From NCBI GenBank assembly GCA_036674765.1, contig JARVKI010000046.1:269590-333589 (forward strand): 64,000 bases of DNA, written 5' to 3'. Positions 22,761 to 33,623 of the stretch are shown piece after piece. Positions within the stretch are counted from its first letter, which is position 1, and each line of letters starts with the position of its first letter. A program made the translations under genes and the position numbers. A model generated the notes under the pieces. That model saw nothing but the letters and a program-made list of their open reading frames with translations. It was not told where the DNA came from and ran no database searches. This DNA comes from Seiridium cupressi (taxonomy: Eukaryota > Ascomycota > Sordariomycetes > Amphisphaeriales > Sporocadaceae).

Positions 22761-23626
22761 ACACCCAAGTCGTTGAGGAACCGGGTGCTTCGGGGAATGA
22801 GACAAAGAGACACATTTTCAACCGTTCCACGAGAGAAGTAATCTCTATGCACAGCACGCCATCTCGGCGGCTTATTCTCCACCTCGACATCGAGGAGGCA
22901 TGCTTGGATGCAAAGGCTCTTTACTCTGGGCCCGATTATGGAAAGAAAAACAGGTTAGAGTGTCTGGATGACGTCTGTTGAGGCCTGTGTCTCAGAGTTG
23001 ATGGTAGGCTCGATGCGAGCGCAAGCGAGAACGACAACATGGCGCGGCCTGGAGAAAGCTGGAGTTTGCAGTGCTACATGTTGGCGAAGCGGACGGAAAC
23101 TCACGGACACAGATCGGTTCATAGGGACTATTGAGGTGGGCGGAGCTGGGGCTGAGGCCCTCCTGAAAGCCTGGCGCATACGACCGCCGGCATGGCAGCT
23201 GACTTACCCCTCTTTTGGTTTTACATTTTTGAGGATAGTTTTCTGCCTCACAGCGCCCGGCTTTAGTGGTTCGCATCTTCCGCCCAATATACACATTGCT
23301 TCAACGAACACGTACCGTTATCGCGAGGCTCTGACATCACACTCTGGAACGTTACCTTACCGCATCTGATAGTATCAAAGTGCAGCTCGCGCTCGCGGCA
23401 ACTGCAGTCAGGTCGCGCTCCTACGCTACGCCTAGTGAGTTGTTACTCTCTTCTTACATTCGCTTCCCAGGTACTGGCTTTACCATCACGTGCCGGCTGA
23501 TGGCGAGCAAAGCGGCACGCTTACAATTGTGCTGACGAGGCTCGCTTCGTCTCTCATGTTTCTTAGAATTACTAGCCGCATACGCCTTCCTTCTTCTCTC
23601 CCTACTTAGCTGATAATGTATTCAAG
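22761..23626. other. Upstream region; may include 5' exons of the membrane protein
   Basis: Divergent from the C2H2-like gene at 23627. The minus strand has hydrophobic, protein-like text (FLNDLGVSVAILGLGARTSS, about 22800-22740) that may be a further exon. I could not fix a start codon. Confidence 0.35.
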
Positions 23627-24661
23627 ATGCCGTCGAGATCACAAGATGTGCACAAACGGAAGCACGCAGATGGCGACGAGCGCGACCAACCCAAGCAGCC
23701 TTGCATCCGTCGCGGGACTACTGATCCTTGGAGAGAAAGCAGACGCCTGGCCTGCCCTTATTTCGCTCGCGATCCAACAAGTCCGACCCTGAAAAGTTCC
23801 TGTGCCGGGCGTGGGTTTCAAACGATCCCTAGACTCAAGGAGCATCTCTATCGCTGCCATGCACGAGGTCATAATCCATCTTGTCCGCGCTGCCTAGCCG
23901 TATTCGATGATGAGTGGTCTATGCAAGCGCATCTACGGAAGACAGAAATTTGTAAATACGCGAAGCGGGACACACCAAACAACGTCTCGGAAGCAATCAG
24001 CCAGGAAACCATGCTTAAGTTACGAAGCAGAAAGGGAAGGAGGCATCAAAATGACGATGAAAGCTGGTATCATATATACCGGATACTTTTTCCGTCCGAG
24101 GAAGTCCCTCAGTCACCATGTGAGTCTTAACGCCCTCTCAAATTGACCCAATTAACAACAGTAGACCAAGAACCATGCCCGCAAAGATCTGATACTGAAA
24201 CCATACATCACTTCACCCAGTACCTCACCAAAGGGTTGCCAGATCTATTTAAAGAGGCTAGTGAGGTCGATTCGCAGGCCTTGACTGAGAACCTTCTCGA
24301 GACTGTGATTGTGAATGTACAGACTTTAATGCAACAATATATAAGCAAGCTACAGGAGCCAAAGATAGTTCTGGAAACGGATCAGCTATATCCGCCTCAG
24401 TCCCCTTTATCATCTGAGCGAACAGATAGCACCTCAAGATCTAACTACTCGACGATGACTACAACTACACTAGAGACGCCTCCGAACACCGAGTTCAGCT
24501 CGGCGGCAGTGCTCTGCGATTCCTCTGGGCCTTATGACGACTTTTGGACATCTTCCAAAGACCTCGAGTATATTGGCATAGCTGATGCCAAGTGTCTGCC
24601 TGGGATTGATTTTAATCATCTCCTCGCAGACTTGGATGTCTCTTTTGAAAACTGGGATTGA
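23627..24661 (+). CDS. C2H2-type zinc-finger protein of the fungal 'CPYF' class
   Basis: Exons 23627-24119 and 24162-24661 are joined across a 42-bp intron (GTGAGT...AACAG) to 330 residues. The fold signature at residues about 43-110 is common among Pezizomycotina: RLACPYFARDPTSP, GRGFQTIPRLKEHLYRCH, CPRCLAVFDDEWSMQAHLRK and TEICK. It contains paired Cys residues and His residues of two irregular C2H2 fingers. The C-terminal half is acidic and Ser/Thr-rich (TMTTTTLETPP; a DLEYIGIADAK and LLADLDVSFENWD end), which looks like an activation region. It is probably a nuclear DNA-binding regulator; targets are unknown. It diverges from the uncharacterised membrane-protein gene. Confidence 0.85.
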
Positions 24662-25928
24662 TAACTGTCATACAAATATGAATAGGCGTTGATGGTCTGT
24701 ACTGGGCAGCCAATACATCCTGCGCTCCCCCTCCACTACATCATTCTTATATCTTTGTACATCTTAGTCATTTAGGATCTGTTTCGTACTTTATGTGAAA
24801 CTAGTACTTTAGGCGTCCTTATTATTGAAGTCGACTTTCCATAGGCACCTACAGTTTCTTGCTAATACGAACCGACATCTACTTCATTTCACAATGGTAT
24901 TACTGTCCAAGCCTGCCACCAACCAGCATGGAGTTAACGAACACAGCTTTGACATTGCTTGGGGATGTAGAATCGTAGAAATGCCCCACCCCATTGTATT
25001 CGGAGAATTTCCAAGCATCAAGCGATCGTGATGCGAAACTAGTCGTTGGAAGCCTTCGATGCTTTTCCGGTTACAGGTTAGGTCGTTCAAGAATAGGCTA
25101 CGGTTTGCGCGTCCTTAATCCGAATTCAAGCAGAGCTCTCCGAAAGATTGACTTCTGGAAATTCACTGCCAAGCTTTGGAATCAAAACGACAGCGGACGA
25201 GTCACGGAGTTAAGATTTGTGCGACACGAACATGGCTGACTTGCAGCCATGAAGCACTTGGCTGTGAAATGAAAGAGCCAGCACCTGATGAATGTTGGCA
25301 CAAGCTAATAGCGGGTCTCTGTTCTGGTTCATGATTTAGGCCCAACGAATGCACACCAAGCGTATATGGAGTTTCCCTATGTGCAGACTAATGCATCGCG
25401 CCATTATAGTTGATGGCAACTCTTGTCCCATTACTTGCAGTCAATGCTTGAGTTGATTCTGGAAGAGGACGACGTTAAAAGTCCACGTCGTTCTACCATC
25501 GGTTGCACAATCGTTTGGCCGCAGTAACCGAGGAGCGGTCAACATCAAGCATTGAGGAGTTTCTTTTCCCTGTAGCCAAAAAAAACCATATGCTTCCATT
25601 TGCTAGACAAGCTATCTAATGTGGGGGACGAAAAAAAGACGCGGCAAGAGTAATCGTGTCAAAGGATTTGATCTATAAATGCCCAAATTTTGCGCCTTCA
25701 CGTGAGAAAGACTAGATTTCATGTTAGATGCCAATGTGGTTACTTGTTGGGTATATACTTGATTGATAAATCTGTATAAGAATCATGGCAAGCAACACTT
25801 ATGCCATACTGCCACCCGCCGCGATTATCAGCGCCCTCCGGTTTGCCCTAAATTCAGTTGGGAATTACAAGACCATGGAATTGAGATAATGACCTTCTGT
25901 ATTTTGAAATCCACACACACAAAGTGGC
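24662..25928. other. Gene-free stretch
   Basis: 1.27 kb of convergent flank without a supported gene. Short open frames lack domains, and no repeat was found by eye. Confidence 0.55.
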
Positions 25929-26717
25929 TCAAGCAGCCTCGGAATTCATTCTGAGATTCATATCCATAAGAACCAGCGATGTTATGACCGACATAGTCTG
26001 CCACTTGCTGCCTAGGACGTCCTTTACTCCTGTGCCTAGAAACGCAAAACGCCAATCAACTCCCGAATCAGGTCCGCAGCTTGAAAATACGGCGACTATT
26101 TCGGCTCCTTTACTCGTCCTCGGCCATGTGCCACGGGGGCCCGGAAGCTGGTCACTGAATGAATCTTGGGTGATGCGCACCAATTTCCAACCGAGCGATT
26201 GGCCGCCCAGCAAGGCCCTGATGTTGTCGTTGTTGCTTGAGCGCCATTCAAATTCTTCCCTCTGGCCACAGACGTCGGTCTCGACAGAGAACATCAAGAT
26301 AGGCCGCTTTTGGGCGCGCCAATCGCTGCCCCATGAAACGAGTTCAAAACCCGCCTCGGACTCGGCGTCGCTTGGCGGCAATCTGACTTTCCAGGTTCTT
26401 GGCGAGCCTGGCAAAGATCGAAATGACGCAAATGTGGGACTGTTCAGCGAAGTGCCATCGTGTAGTACCAAGTCTGGCTTGTTGCCGCTGGGCTGCTCTC
26501 TTCTGCCGATGGCGTATAATGGCTGATGTTGAACTTTCCCGAGAACCCACTTGGTCGAAGAACCTATGGTGTTCGGCGAGATACTGAATTTTTCTGGAAA
26601 TTGCCGTCCCCCGCGATCAAGATGCCTGAATGCTGTTTTGAGGGCCGTGGCATCTGTGTAACTCGGTGGCGGTATTGCAGGCTCGTCATCCATTGGCACG
26701 GAATTTGTAGTGGACAT
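25929..26717 (-). CDS. Tubby/LURP-one-like C-terminal-domain protein, fungal type
   Basis: One exon of 262 residues from the ATG at 26717 (MSTTNSVPMDDEPAIPPPSY). The frame stays open upstream to 26810, but only with a non-ATG start. A short Pro-rich N-terminus (PPPSY, a possible WW or arrestin contact) precedes alternating beta-strand segments: KWVLGKVQHQPLYAIGRRE, KPDLVLHDG, ASFRSLPGSPRTWKVRL, RPILMFSVET, EFEWRSS and LGWKLVRITQ. This strand pattern fits fungal proteins with the tubby/LURP-one barrel, which may bind membrane phosphoinositides. The end MSVITSLVLMDMNLRMNSEA is a helix that packs in the barrel of such proteins. The assignment is by pattern, not by a motif with known residues. 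Confidence 0.65.
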   Translation of the reverse strand: MSTTNSVPMDDEPAIPPPSYTDATALKTAFRHLDRGGRQFPEKFSISPNTIGSSTKWVLGKVQHQPLYAIGRREQPSGNKPDLVLHDGTSLNSPTFASFRSLPGSPRTWKVRLPPSDAESEAGFELVSWGSDWRAQKRPILMFSVETDVCGQREEFEWRSSNNDNIRALLGGQSLGWKLVRITQDSFSDQLPGPRGTWPRTSKGAEIVAVFSSCGPDSGVDWRFAFLGTGVKDVLGSKWQTMSVITSLVLMDMNLRMNSEAA

Positions 26718-28565
26718 TCCCTCGCAAAAAGGCAACAGAAGGGTGATTGCTACTTCACAATGCGAGGTAGTGACTTTGACCACAGAAAGTTTCAAGACGA
26801 AAAGAAACAAAATATGAAATGTCTAATTGGGCAATTGAGGGACGCCGGCTGAGGTCAATCAGGTCGTGGAGAGGGAAGCATAAGGTATCTGGCAGAAACG
26901 GTTGAGATGAGAGCGATAGTCCCGGGGCAGTGGTTTCCCCTAACTCTACCCCAGATGGACTGTGGAGGGGGTTCAGCTCACGTGGCTAGTGCTTGCCCAC
27001 CAGTGCCTTGGCGCATTGTACGCTGTTCTGATAGGGCTCTTCGTGCTTGGCTCGCTGTTGAAGACGCTATCATCAGCCAAGACCTCAGGAGTGGTCTCCG
27101 GTTAATGACGCTGCTATCAAACCTGCCAAGTCATTGGCCTCCACACGTAATTTCACCGGCTTTACGCAAAGCCTTGGGGGACAAGCAGCAGTAATACGAT
27201 GTCGTTCTCACGTAATAAGGCTTATGTTTCCGTCAGGTCCATTTGTTGTTCAATTTGTCAGATGGTAAACGCTGCGCAAGGATCACACGTTGGCAAGATA
27301 CGCCTTCCCATCAAGCAGGGCAATCCAATCCGTCCCCGCCGTCAACCATATCGACTTCCGAGCACGCCATGGCTTCAAGTTTCAATGTCTGCCCTGTGAA
27401 GTAGGGGGGACTCCCAGAAGTATCGATGATATTGGCGCATTGATCATATAATGAGCCCGTCGCCATCTAACCACTTTCTACTAGGGCCTTTGGTTCGGTT
27501 ATAAGTCCTGCTGCTTTATGACGAAGCTATATGTGGAGGATTATTCGTTGGCGATATCAGGAAAGGCACGAAGCAGCCAGACTAACTTCTCCCGCAGCAA
27601 TACGCATGAGCGAGTGGCTTTCTCGATAATCCTCGCACGTGATAAACCTGCGTGCCTCCCTTCCTGGTCCAGTATGCCAGCAAAAGTCGAGAATAAGGTG
27701 CCTCGGAAAGGTCTCAATATCCTCCGAAGGGGCTAAAACACTTGATCCATACGATATGCAGCTGCCGGACCAAACGAAATGCCGAGAAGAGGTGAGTACT
27801 GCGAATAACCATCATTACTGGGTTGACAAAGGCGTATGGAATGTTGAGCATCACGAATCAACAAGTCACAGAAGTCCTGCCCCGTGGTAAAGCGATCACA
27901 GGCATCCCGAGGTAAAAAGAAATTGGCTTGACAATCGTATAGATATTTGTCCATCTAGAAATCGAGAGAGGCCCCAAATAAGTCATGACTATTGGTCTGG
28001 CTTGCAGGTAAAGAGTATGTAACACGGAGTTGCCGTCCTTTGCCGACACCACATAGGCTACCTCATGTCTTAGAACTCGGCATGAGATATGCTAGTAGGG
28101 CCTTGAGTGACGATGCATGACCATGGAACGATGAGATAATCATGATGCTATCCCGTTCGAGTGCCCTATGCGGATACCCAACAAGAGAGAACGATTAGAA
28201 GTTGTGGAAAGAGTGCGCTAAACGCGCACAGAAATAAATGCATGCTTTTGTAGGGTGTGATTGACGCAGTCCGGGTAGTAAAGTCTTGACTGCCACAATC
28301 TGCTGCCTGATATTCCGTAGCAATAGCAATAGTTGACACATCTGGGTCGCAGAACTATATACGCAAGTCAATTAACTCTGTACCGCCCTATATTGCGCCA
28401 TACGTTGGAGCGACTATTATTTCCTCCCTGCTACGGCATTGGCAAATAACTGCCTTAGTATATTAACACATATTACTCAATGCTTGCTAGATGCTATATA
28501 AGCTACATAGCACGAATGTGTGACTCATTGGCTGATTATCTCCACACCTTTGTCTCGAAGAGAAT
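26718..28565. other. Gene-poor stretch with possible coding remnant
   Basis: 1.85 kb without a convincing gene. On the minus strand at about 28050-27740 two overlapping frames look protein-like (VLHTLYLQARPIVMTYLGPL and NFFLPRDACDRFTTGQDFCD) but share no frame and no recognised family. They may be a relic or chance. Confidence 0.35.
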
Positions 28566-30287
28566 CTACGGCGCACTATTCGTCTGTCTCTTAACCCTGA
28601 CCTTGACTCCCGGCGGAGGATTGTTGGATTCTGCAAGCCACACATTCGGAGGTCTTTTCCCGCTGTACTCTGGTGGGAACTCGACATCATAGTTCCTGAG
28701 GACGTACGCAATGATCATCTTGAGCTCAAAATCAATCAGGAACCGACCAGGGCAGGCGTGTTTGCCATGACCAAAAGGCATGTGCTGGGGCGACGTCGAC
28801 ACAAAGCTTAGGTTGTTCAACCCTGGCTTTCCGTTGGCGTCTGCAGCTGCCTCGCGCGCACGAGAAAACCGGAAAGGGTCGTACTTGAAAGGGTCCTCCA
28901 GGTTCTCCCCGTCGACTTGTGCAGGATAGCTGAGGAAGGAGAGCATGGCTCCCTTGGGAAGCTTGATGCCATCTTCCGTGACTAGTCCATCAACCATGAC
29001 CTTGCGAAAGGTAGCGCGGTTTCCGAACGAATTCAGTCGTAGTGTCTCGCGGGCAACACTGTCAGCCTTATGCATCTGTGCCACCTTTGCTTTCGTCCAC
29101 TCCGCATTCTCATCGCCGATAACACGCTGTACTTCGTCGCGCAGAACGGAAATGGTGTTGAACTCAGCGTCGGACCCTAGAATTTCGAGGAGCATGTTGG
29201 TCACTTGTATACTCGTTTGATGCAAGCTACCGAAGTTGGCCACGACGAGACGCCTGGTCATAATCTCGACGTCCTCCAGCTCCGTAGGTCGATGTTTCTG
29301 AGCATATCGCAGCATCAGCTGCAAGTGATCCTGGGGTTCATCGTGATTTCCAACTCCTGTCTGAGACTTCAATTTGTGCAGCCGCTGGTAGAATACAGGT
29401 TCAAAGTTCTTCTTGATTCGACTAACGTAGCCACCAATTTTCCAATGAAAGATAGGTCCAATGATAGGACGAAGCACTTTCGGGCAGGATCCGGTGAGGC
29501 CCGCGTTCAGGACTAGCGCATCGTTGATATTGTGTGATACGCGAAGATACTCTTCATTGCGGCCTTGTCACGATCAGCTTGAGCCCACACGTGGGGACCT
29601 TTGCAATAGTCACTCACACAAGGGAAGTCCAACAGTGAAGCGACTGGCAGCTTGCGCGACAATCATTCGCACCGTGCTTATCAAGTCAATCTCCTTCCAG
29701 TTCTCCGTATCGACGCCAAAATATGTGTCGAATGCAGTTCCCAATTCATCGTTCATAGCTGCGCAAATGTTTTCGAGGACGGCATTCATTTCAGTCTTCA
29801 CGAGATTTCCCTGCCACGGGTCTAGGATATACATCTCGTTGCCCAACCCATAATGAATTTGGTCTATCTCTGCAAAGGCATGATCAAGGTTGAGGGCGGA
29901 GTCTGGCTGCGAGAAGACCCAGCGCATAGCACTCTGGGGGAGAATGATCTCATGGCGCGCTCCGAAGCCAGGCACTAGCACCGTTTTGCCGTGTTTCGCG
30001 AACTGCAGCCATGGTTTAGTACCGTTCCCAACACAGGCAGCCAGCATACATACTTTCTCGTAAGCTTCGCGATACAAAGACGCGCAGTCTGTCAAATATC
30101 GCCATCGCGTGCGCAAGCTGAACCATCGCCGCCCAGCAGGCTCACCAGCCAGCGGAAGGTTGGAGGGGTAGTGGATTACAAAAAAAGTGTGATAAACAGC
30201 AAAGACTACTAATAGGATGGCGAGGCAGATAAACGCTGAGCCAAACCGATCGCCAGTATTTGGCAAGATGCTGATGGACGGCGCCAT
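28566..30287 (-). CDS. Cytochrome P450 monooxygenase
   Basis: Exons 30287-29618 and 29563-28566 are joined across a 54-bp intron (GTGAGT...ACAAG) to 555 residues. An N-terminal membrane anchor (SAFICLAILLVVFAVYHTFF) is followed by the Pro-rich hinge. Diagnostic motifs are the K-helix ExxR (RETLRLNSF), the PERF-like DPFRFSRARE and the heme loop PFGHGKHACPGRF with the axial cysteine. The I-helix region (TRRLVVANFGSLHQTSIQVT) lacks the standard A/G-G-x-D/E-T-T form but keeps the Thr-Ser stretch. It is an ER-bound oxidase, probably of secondary metabolism like other fungal P450s of this type (related to the ent-kaurene-oxidase / indole-diterpene group by general look; not certain). It sits just downstream of the Zn2Cys6 gene and near a dehydrogenase and GMC relic. 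Confidence 0.93.
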
Positions 30288-30616
30288 AGCTCGACTTATC
30301 TGGCAGCGTACCGATGATGGTCCAGGAACAGAATGGAACGGCAGCGCAAGGGACGTTGCCTTCCTCTTTATTGCTAATTGCTCCCGACAGATTGGTAGGG
30401 CAATTTGTGGGTGCCGGATGATTGTTGGCGCTAGGATTAGCATTTATATTAGCGCTGCCATCCCCTGATGCCAAACTGCATCAAGGGCCCCGGTGTACGA
30501 AGGAGTCCCACCAGGCGGCCGCTCACTTCCTGGTCCATACACCTTGGCGAAGACCAAATATGCTGTATATTGGTAAGGATATCAATTTTCAAATCTGTCT
30601 ACCAAGACTAGTTATT
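30288..30616. other. P450 promoter / regulator 3' flank
   Basis: 329 bp between two tandem minus-strand genes. Nothing specific recognised. Confidence 0.5.
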
Positions 30617-33055
30617 TCATTCTGTAAATGGAGGCGTCTCAAAAGGACCCTCTGCTGCCCAGTCGTAATTGCAAATGTCCGATAACCATGGCTCATCCGC
30701 TAGATTGAAGAGAAAGTTGTCCATGGAAATATCCTCTGTCACCGTGGCGGCTTCATTTGCACCACCTTCTTTCTGGCAGCCGTGAAAGTTAGACGTCACC
30801 ATGCTCTCTGAATACTCGGCAACTAGAAGAGCTCTGATTGCTCGCCACAGGTGCTTCGCTTTGAAGAACAGCCCACTGCGGGGCCCCTCCGCGTCTACCA
30901 TACCTGTGACAATAGTAATGTTTTCGACTAGCTCGTAGGTAGTATCGAGGACATTGAAGACGTCGAGCCGCCTTCTCACTTCTTCGAGATCCCAGCCGGG
31001 CTCCTCGAGCACTGACAGCTTGAAGAGAACAACAATACAATGAAGAAACTGGGTGAAGTTATCGACATGGACGCCGATAGCATCTACTAGGGGCATATGT
31101 GTGAAGACGTCTAGCCAGCTCTCAATTGCTGTCAATACCGAGTCCAATTCTCGAAGTCTCTGGACATCTACGCCGGCCACTCTATCAGGACCTCCGCGAA
31201 GTATAGACTCTCGGATAGAAAGCTCTGTACTGTGAAAGTACATTCGAATTGAGTCTAGCAACCATCAGACAACCCTTCATACTTGCTCCTCGAGGGAAGG
31301 AGAATGCTAAGCGAACATAACAGATGGGGAAACGGAGAAGCATAGATATGAATTGGACCTTACCTAAAGTGCGCACTTCTGCCGGTAGATTCTGCTGAGC
31401 TTCGTTGAGTTGTCTGAGCAATGCGGCTGTTATAATGGAAGATGATCTCGCCATCCCACTTCCGTTCAAAGCTGAATCATCTTGAGGACTGGCGAAGAAT
31501 AAGTCATTACAAATTAGATGACATCTGATCTGGGCCGCCAAGACTGCGTCAAGACGAGTCTCTATCTTCGCACCATCAACACCTATGACACCTAGGCAGA
31601 CATCAAGATACGGCGTCCAACGCATCGGCTCGGTTTTGCGATACGCCGCCCATGAACTATGTGAGGAGCTTAGTCAGCGTGGACATGGACGCAGACAACC
31701 GATACTGTGTCTAGAAGACAGCCAGAATTATGGAAAGGTGGCCTTACGCAGAAGTTAGGTGAAATACAGCGAGGATCGAGCGTCGCTCCTCCAGATTGCG
31801 GCGCTTGAGTTGCTGCGATCCGGTTGGTTGAGATCGGTTACGTTTGTTTGCTCTCGTGGGGATCTTTTGACGTGCATTAGCCCAATGAGGGATGACCATC
31901 AAGAACCTTGGACAAAAGGCTTTTCCCACAACATGTGATTGACATCGGATGCGAACACCAACGGGGACTATTACGAAAGAACTCACATCGCCATTGATGC
32001 CCAGCTCGCAGGCTAAAGAGACAGCTATTTGAGCGAGCATGGTCATGTACGGCTTGTCCTTCTTGAAATAATGTGACCAAGACGCGAAGCAGACCACGCC
32101 AAGCAATATATCTATATCAGCGAAATGTTGTGCGACGATCCGCTGAGAAATTATGTGCCATATAGTCTCCTCCATGGCAAACTGCTGTGAGACCGACTTC
32201 GTAGCTAAAGCCATGATATTGAGCCACAAGAACGGCTTCACATTGCGCAGCTCACCTGACTTCATTGTGGCACCGATATGGACAAAGGGAAACATTGGTA
32301 GAAAAGCGCGACGAAAAGTAGCAAGTTGCTCATCTGCAACAGCCTCTGGTATATGGTGAAGAGATATGTCTTCCATGATGGGGGACCGCAAAGGAGACGG
32401 ACTGCTAGGCCGTAGCAGTTGAAGAGTGTTATGCACGGTATCGACTAGCACTTCTGGGTGCCGTTCTATAGTCGCTGGATTGGTAGTGATTCCGGAACTT
32501 GAAGGGGTAGTTCCAAGTGTCGATTGGGGTGTTGGCTGAGACACCTGGGCCTGTTTTTCGACCTGGCAGCGAAGAAGCGTAACTAAATCATCGAGTTTGT
32601 CTTCTAATCTAGAAGCTGGAACCAGAGGTGGCGGTGGTGCTGGAGGGTCGCGCGAATGCTGCGGACTTGGAGCTCTGCGCTTACGATTAGCAGCTCCTGG
32701 CTCGCAATGTTTTCCCAAGCGATGGCATCTGCAATCGCACGATCAGCTAAGCTGGACGAACCAGGTACACCATATCTATCAATCGACCAAGCCTGAAACG
32801 AGGCTATGAAATCAGAAAGTTATGTGCTTGGTGAGGTCGTGGGACGCTTCCACTCGTGGCACCATAATCAAAATATGGTGCGCTAGACTGCAACCACGCA
32901 AAGGCAAGCTTATCCGGAGCTGGAATTGCATACCGTTCGCATGAGGACCCTTCAGGCCGATAGAAGCATTTGCACTTAGCACGAGCACAGCTCAAGCATG
33001 CTTTGCCATAAGGGGCCGGGGTGAGAAAGCCGTCGTGCCGGGTGTCGGAGGCCAT
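30617..33055 (-). CDS. Zn2Cys6 transcription factor, likely pathway regulator
   Basis: Exons 33055-32934, 32728-31987, 31863-31748, 31656-31364 and 31254-30617 join in frame to 636 residues. The cluster is split by the first intron (205 bp): KACLSCARAKCKCFYRPEGS, then SCERCHRLGKHCEPG, giving Cys-X2-Cys-X6-Cys-X8-Cys-X2-Cys-X6-Cys. A basic RKRR patch and Pro-rich linker follow. The middle holds the helical region typical of fungal TFs with the LEERRSILAVFHLTSASSWA motif. The proposed 123-bp intron 31986-31864 has good GTGAGT and branch-like signals but is a multiple of three without a stop, so retention would simply add 41 residues. The gene diverges from the dehydrogenase at 33624 through a promoter with a 156-bp tandem duplication. 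It probably regulates that neighbour and the P450 (inference). Confidence 0.88.
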
Positions 33056-33188
33056 GATGCTGATGACGGCTATTGGCTTTGGAGGTGAGATCCCGCGGGT
33101 TTGGGTGATACAAGCAATAGTGAGGTGATTTGTGGTACCACGCCAGTGCTAGAAATGCCTGGCGTGCACAACGAACACATCGCATGCT

Positions 33189-33209
33189 CGGACTTCTGCC
33201 CCAAGTCCG
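33189..33209. promoter_or_regulatory. Candidate Zn2Cys6 dimer site (copy 1)
   Basis: Inverted repeat CGGACTT, 7-base spacer, AAGTCCG, that is CGG-N15-CCG with symmetrical flanks. Zinc-cluster dimers bind paired CGG triplets. Binding here is inferred. Confidence 0.55.
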
Positions 33210-33344
33210 GGGGCGCGCGGGGACGATTCCGCGGTATTCGCCTCAATCCCGCGGGTTTGGGTGATACAAGCAATAGTGAGGTGATTTGTGGTACCACGCC
33301 AGTGCTAGAAATGCCTGGCGTGCACAACGAACACATCGCATGCT

Positions 33345-33365
33345 CGGACTTCTGCCCCAAGTCCG
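33345..33365. promoter_or_regulatory. Candidate Zn2Cys6 dimer site (copy 2)
   Basis: Exact second copy of the inverted repeat, 156 bp from the first. Confidence 0.55.
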
Positions 33366-33623
33366 GGGGCGCGCGGGGACGATTCCGCGGTATTCGCCTC
33401 AATCCCGCGGGCTTCATCGGGCACAGTAAATGGGGCGCTCTGCCATACAACGAGTGTGTTTGTGAAACGATATATATACACACACATCGATTCTTGTGAG
33501 AGTCAAGTTCGATTCATGTTCTTATAACATACAATACCCAAACAAAAACTCAGGCACCTATTAATCCAAACATTTCTCCAAACAATCTCGACTACCTCTT
33601 ACTTGTCCTCACACTGAGACAAT

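Larger units (their letters stand above)
33091..33411. repeat. Perfect 156-bp tandem duplication in a divergent promoter
   Basis: Copy 1 is 33091-33246 and copy 2 is 33247-33402; by eye they are identical. The first nine bases of a third copy follow at 33403-33411. Each unit begins with TCCCGCGGG (containing the palindrome CCCGCGGG), holds an inverted repeat CGGACTT-N7-AAGTCCG and ends with a CCGCGG palindrome. The array starts 36 bp upstream of the regulator's ATG and ends about 210 bp before the dehydrogenase ATG. Because the period is a multiple of three, both strands show long repeated open frames; these are by-products. Confidence 0.97.

Noticed and set aside
33101..33499. Long open frames with internal protein repeats (both strands)
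   Set aside because: They arise from the 156-bp duplication, whose period is divisible by three. No start context, domain or splice support.
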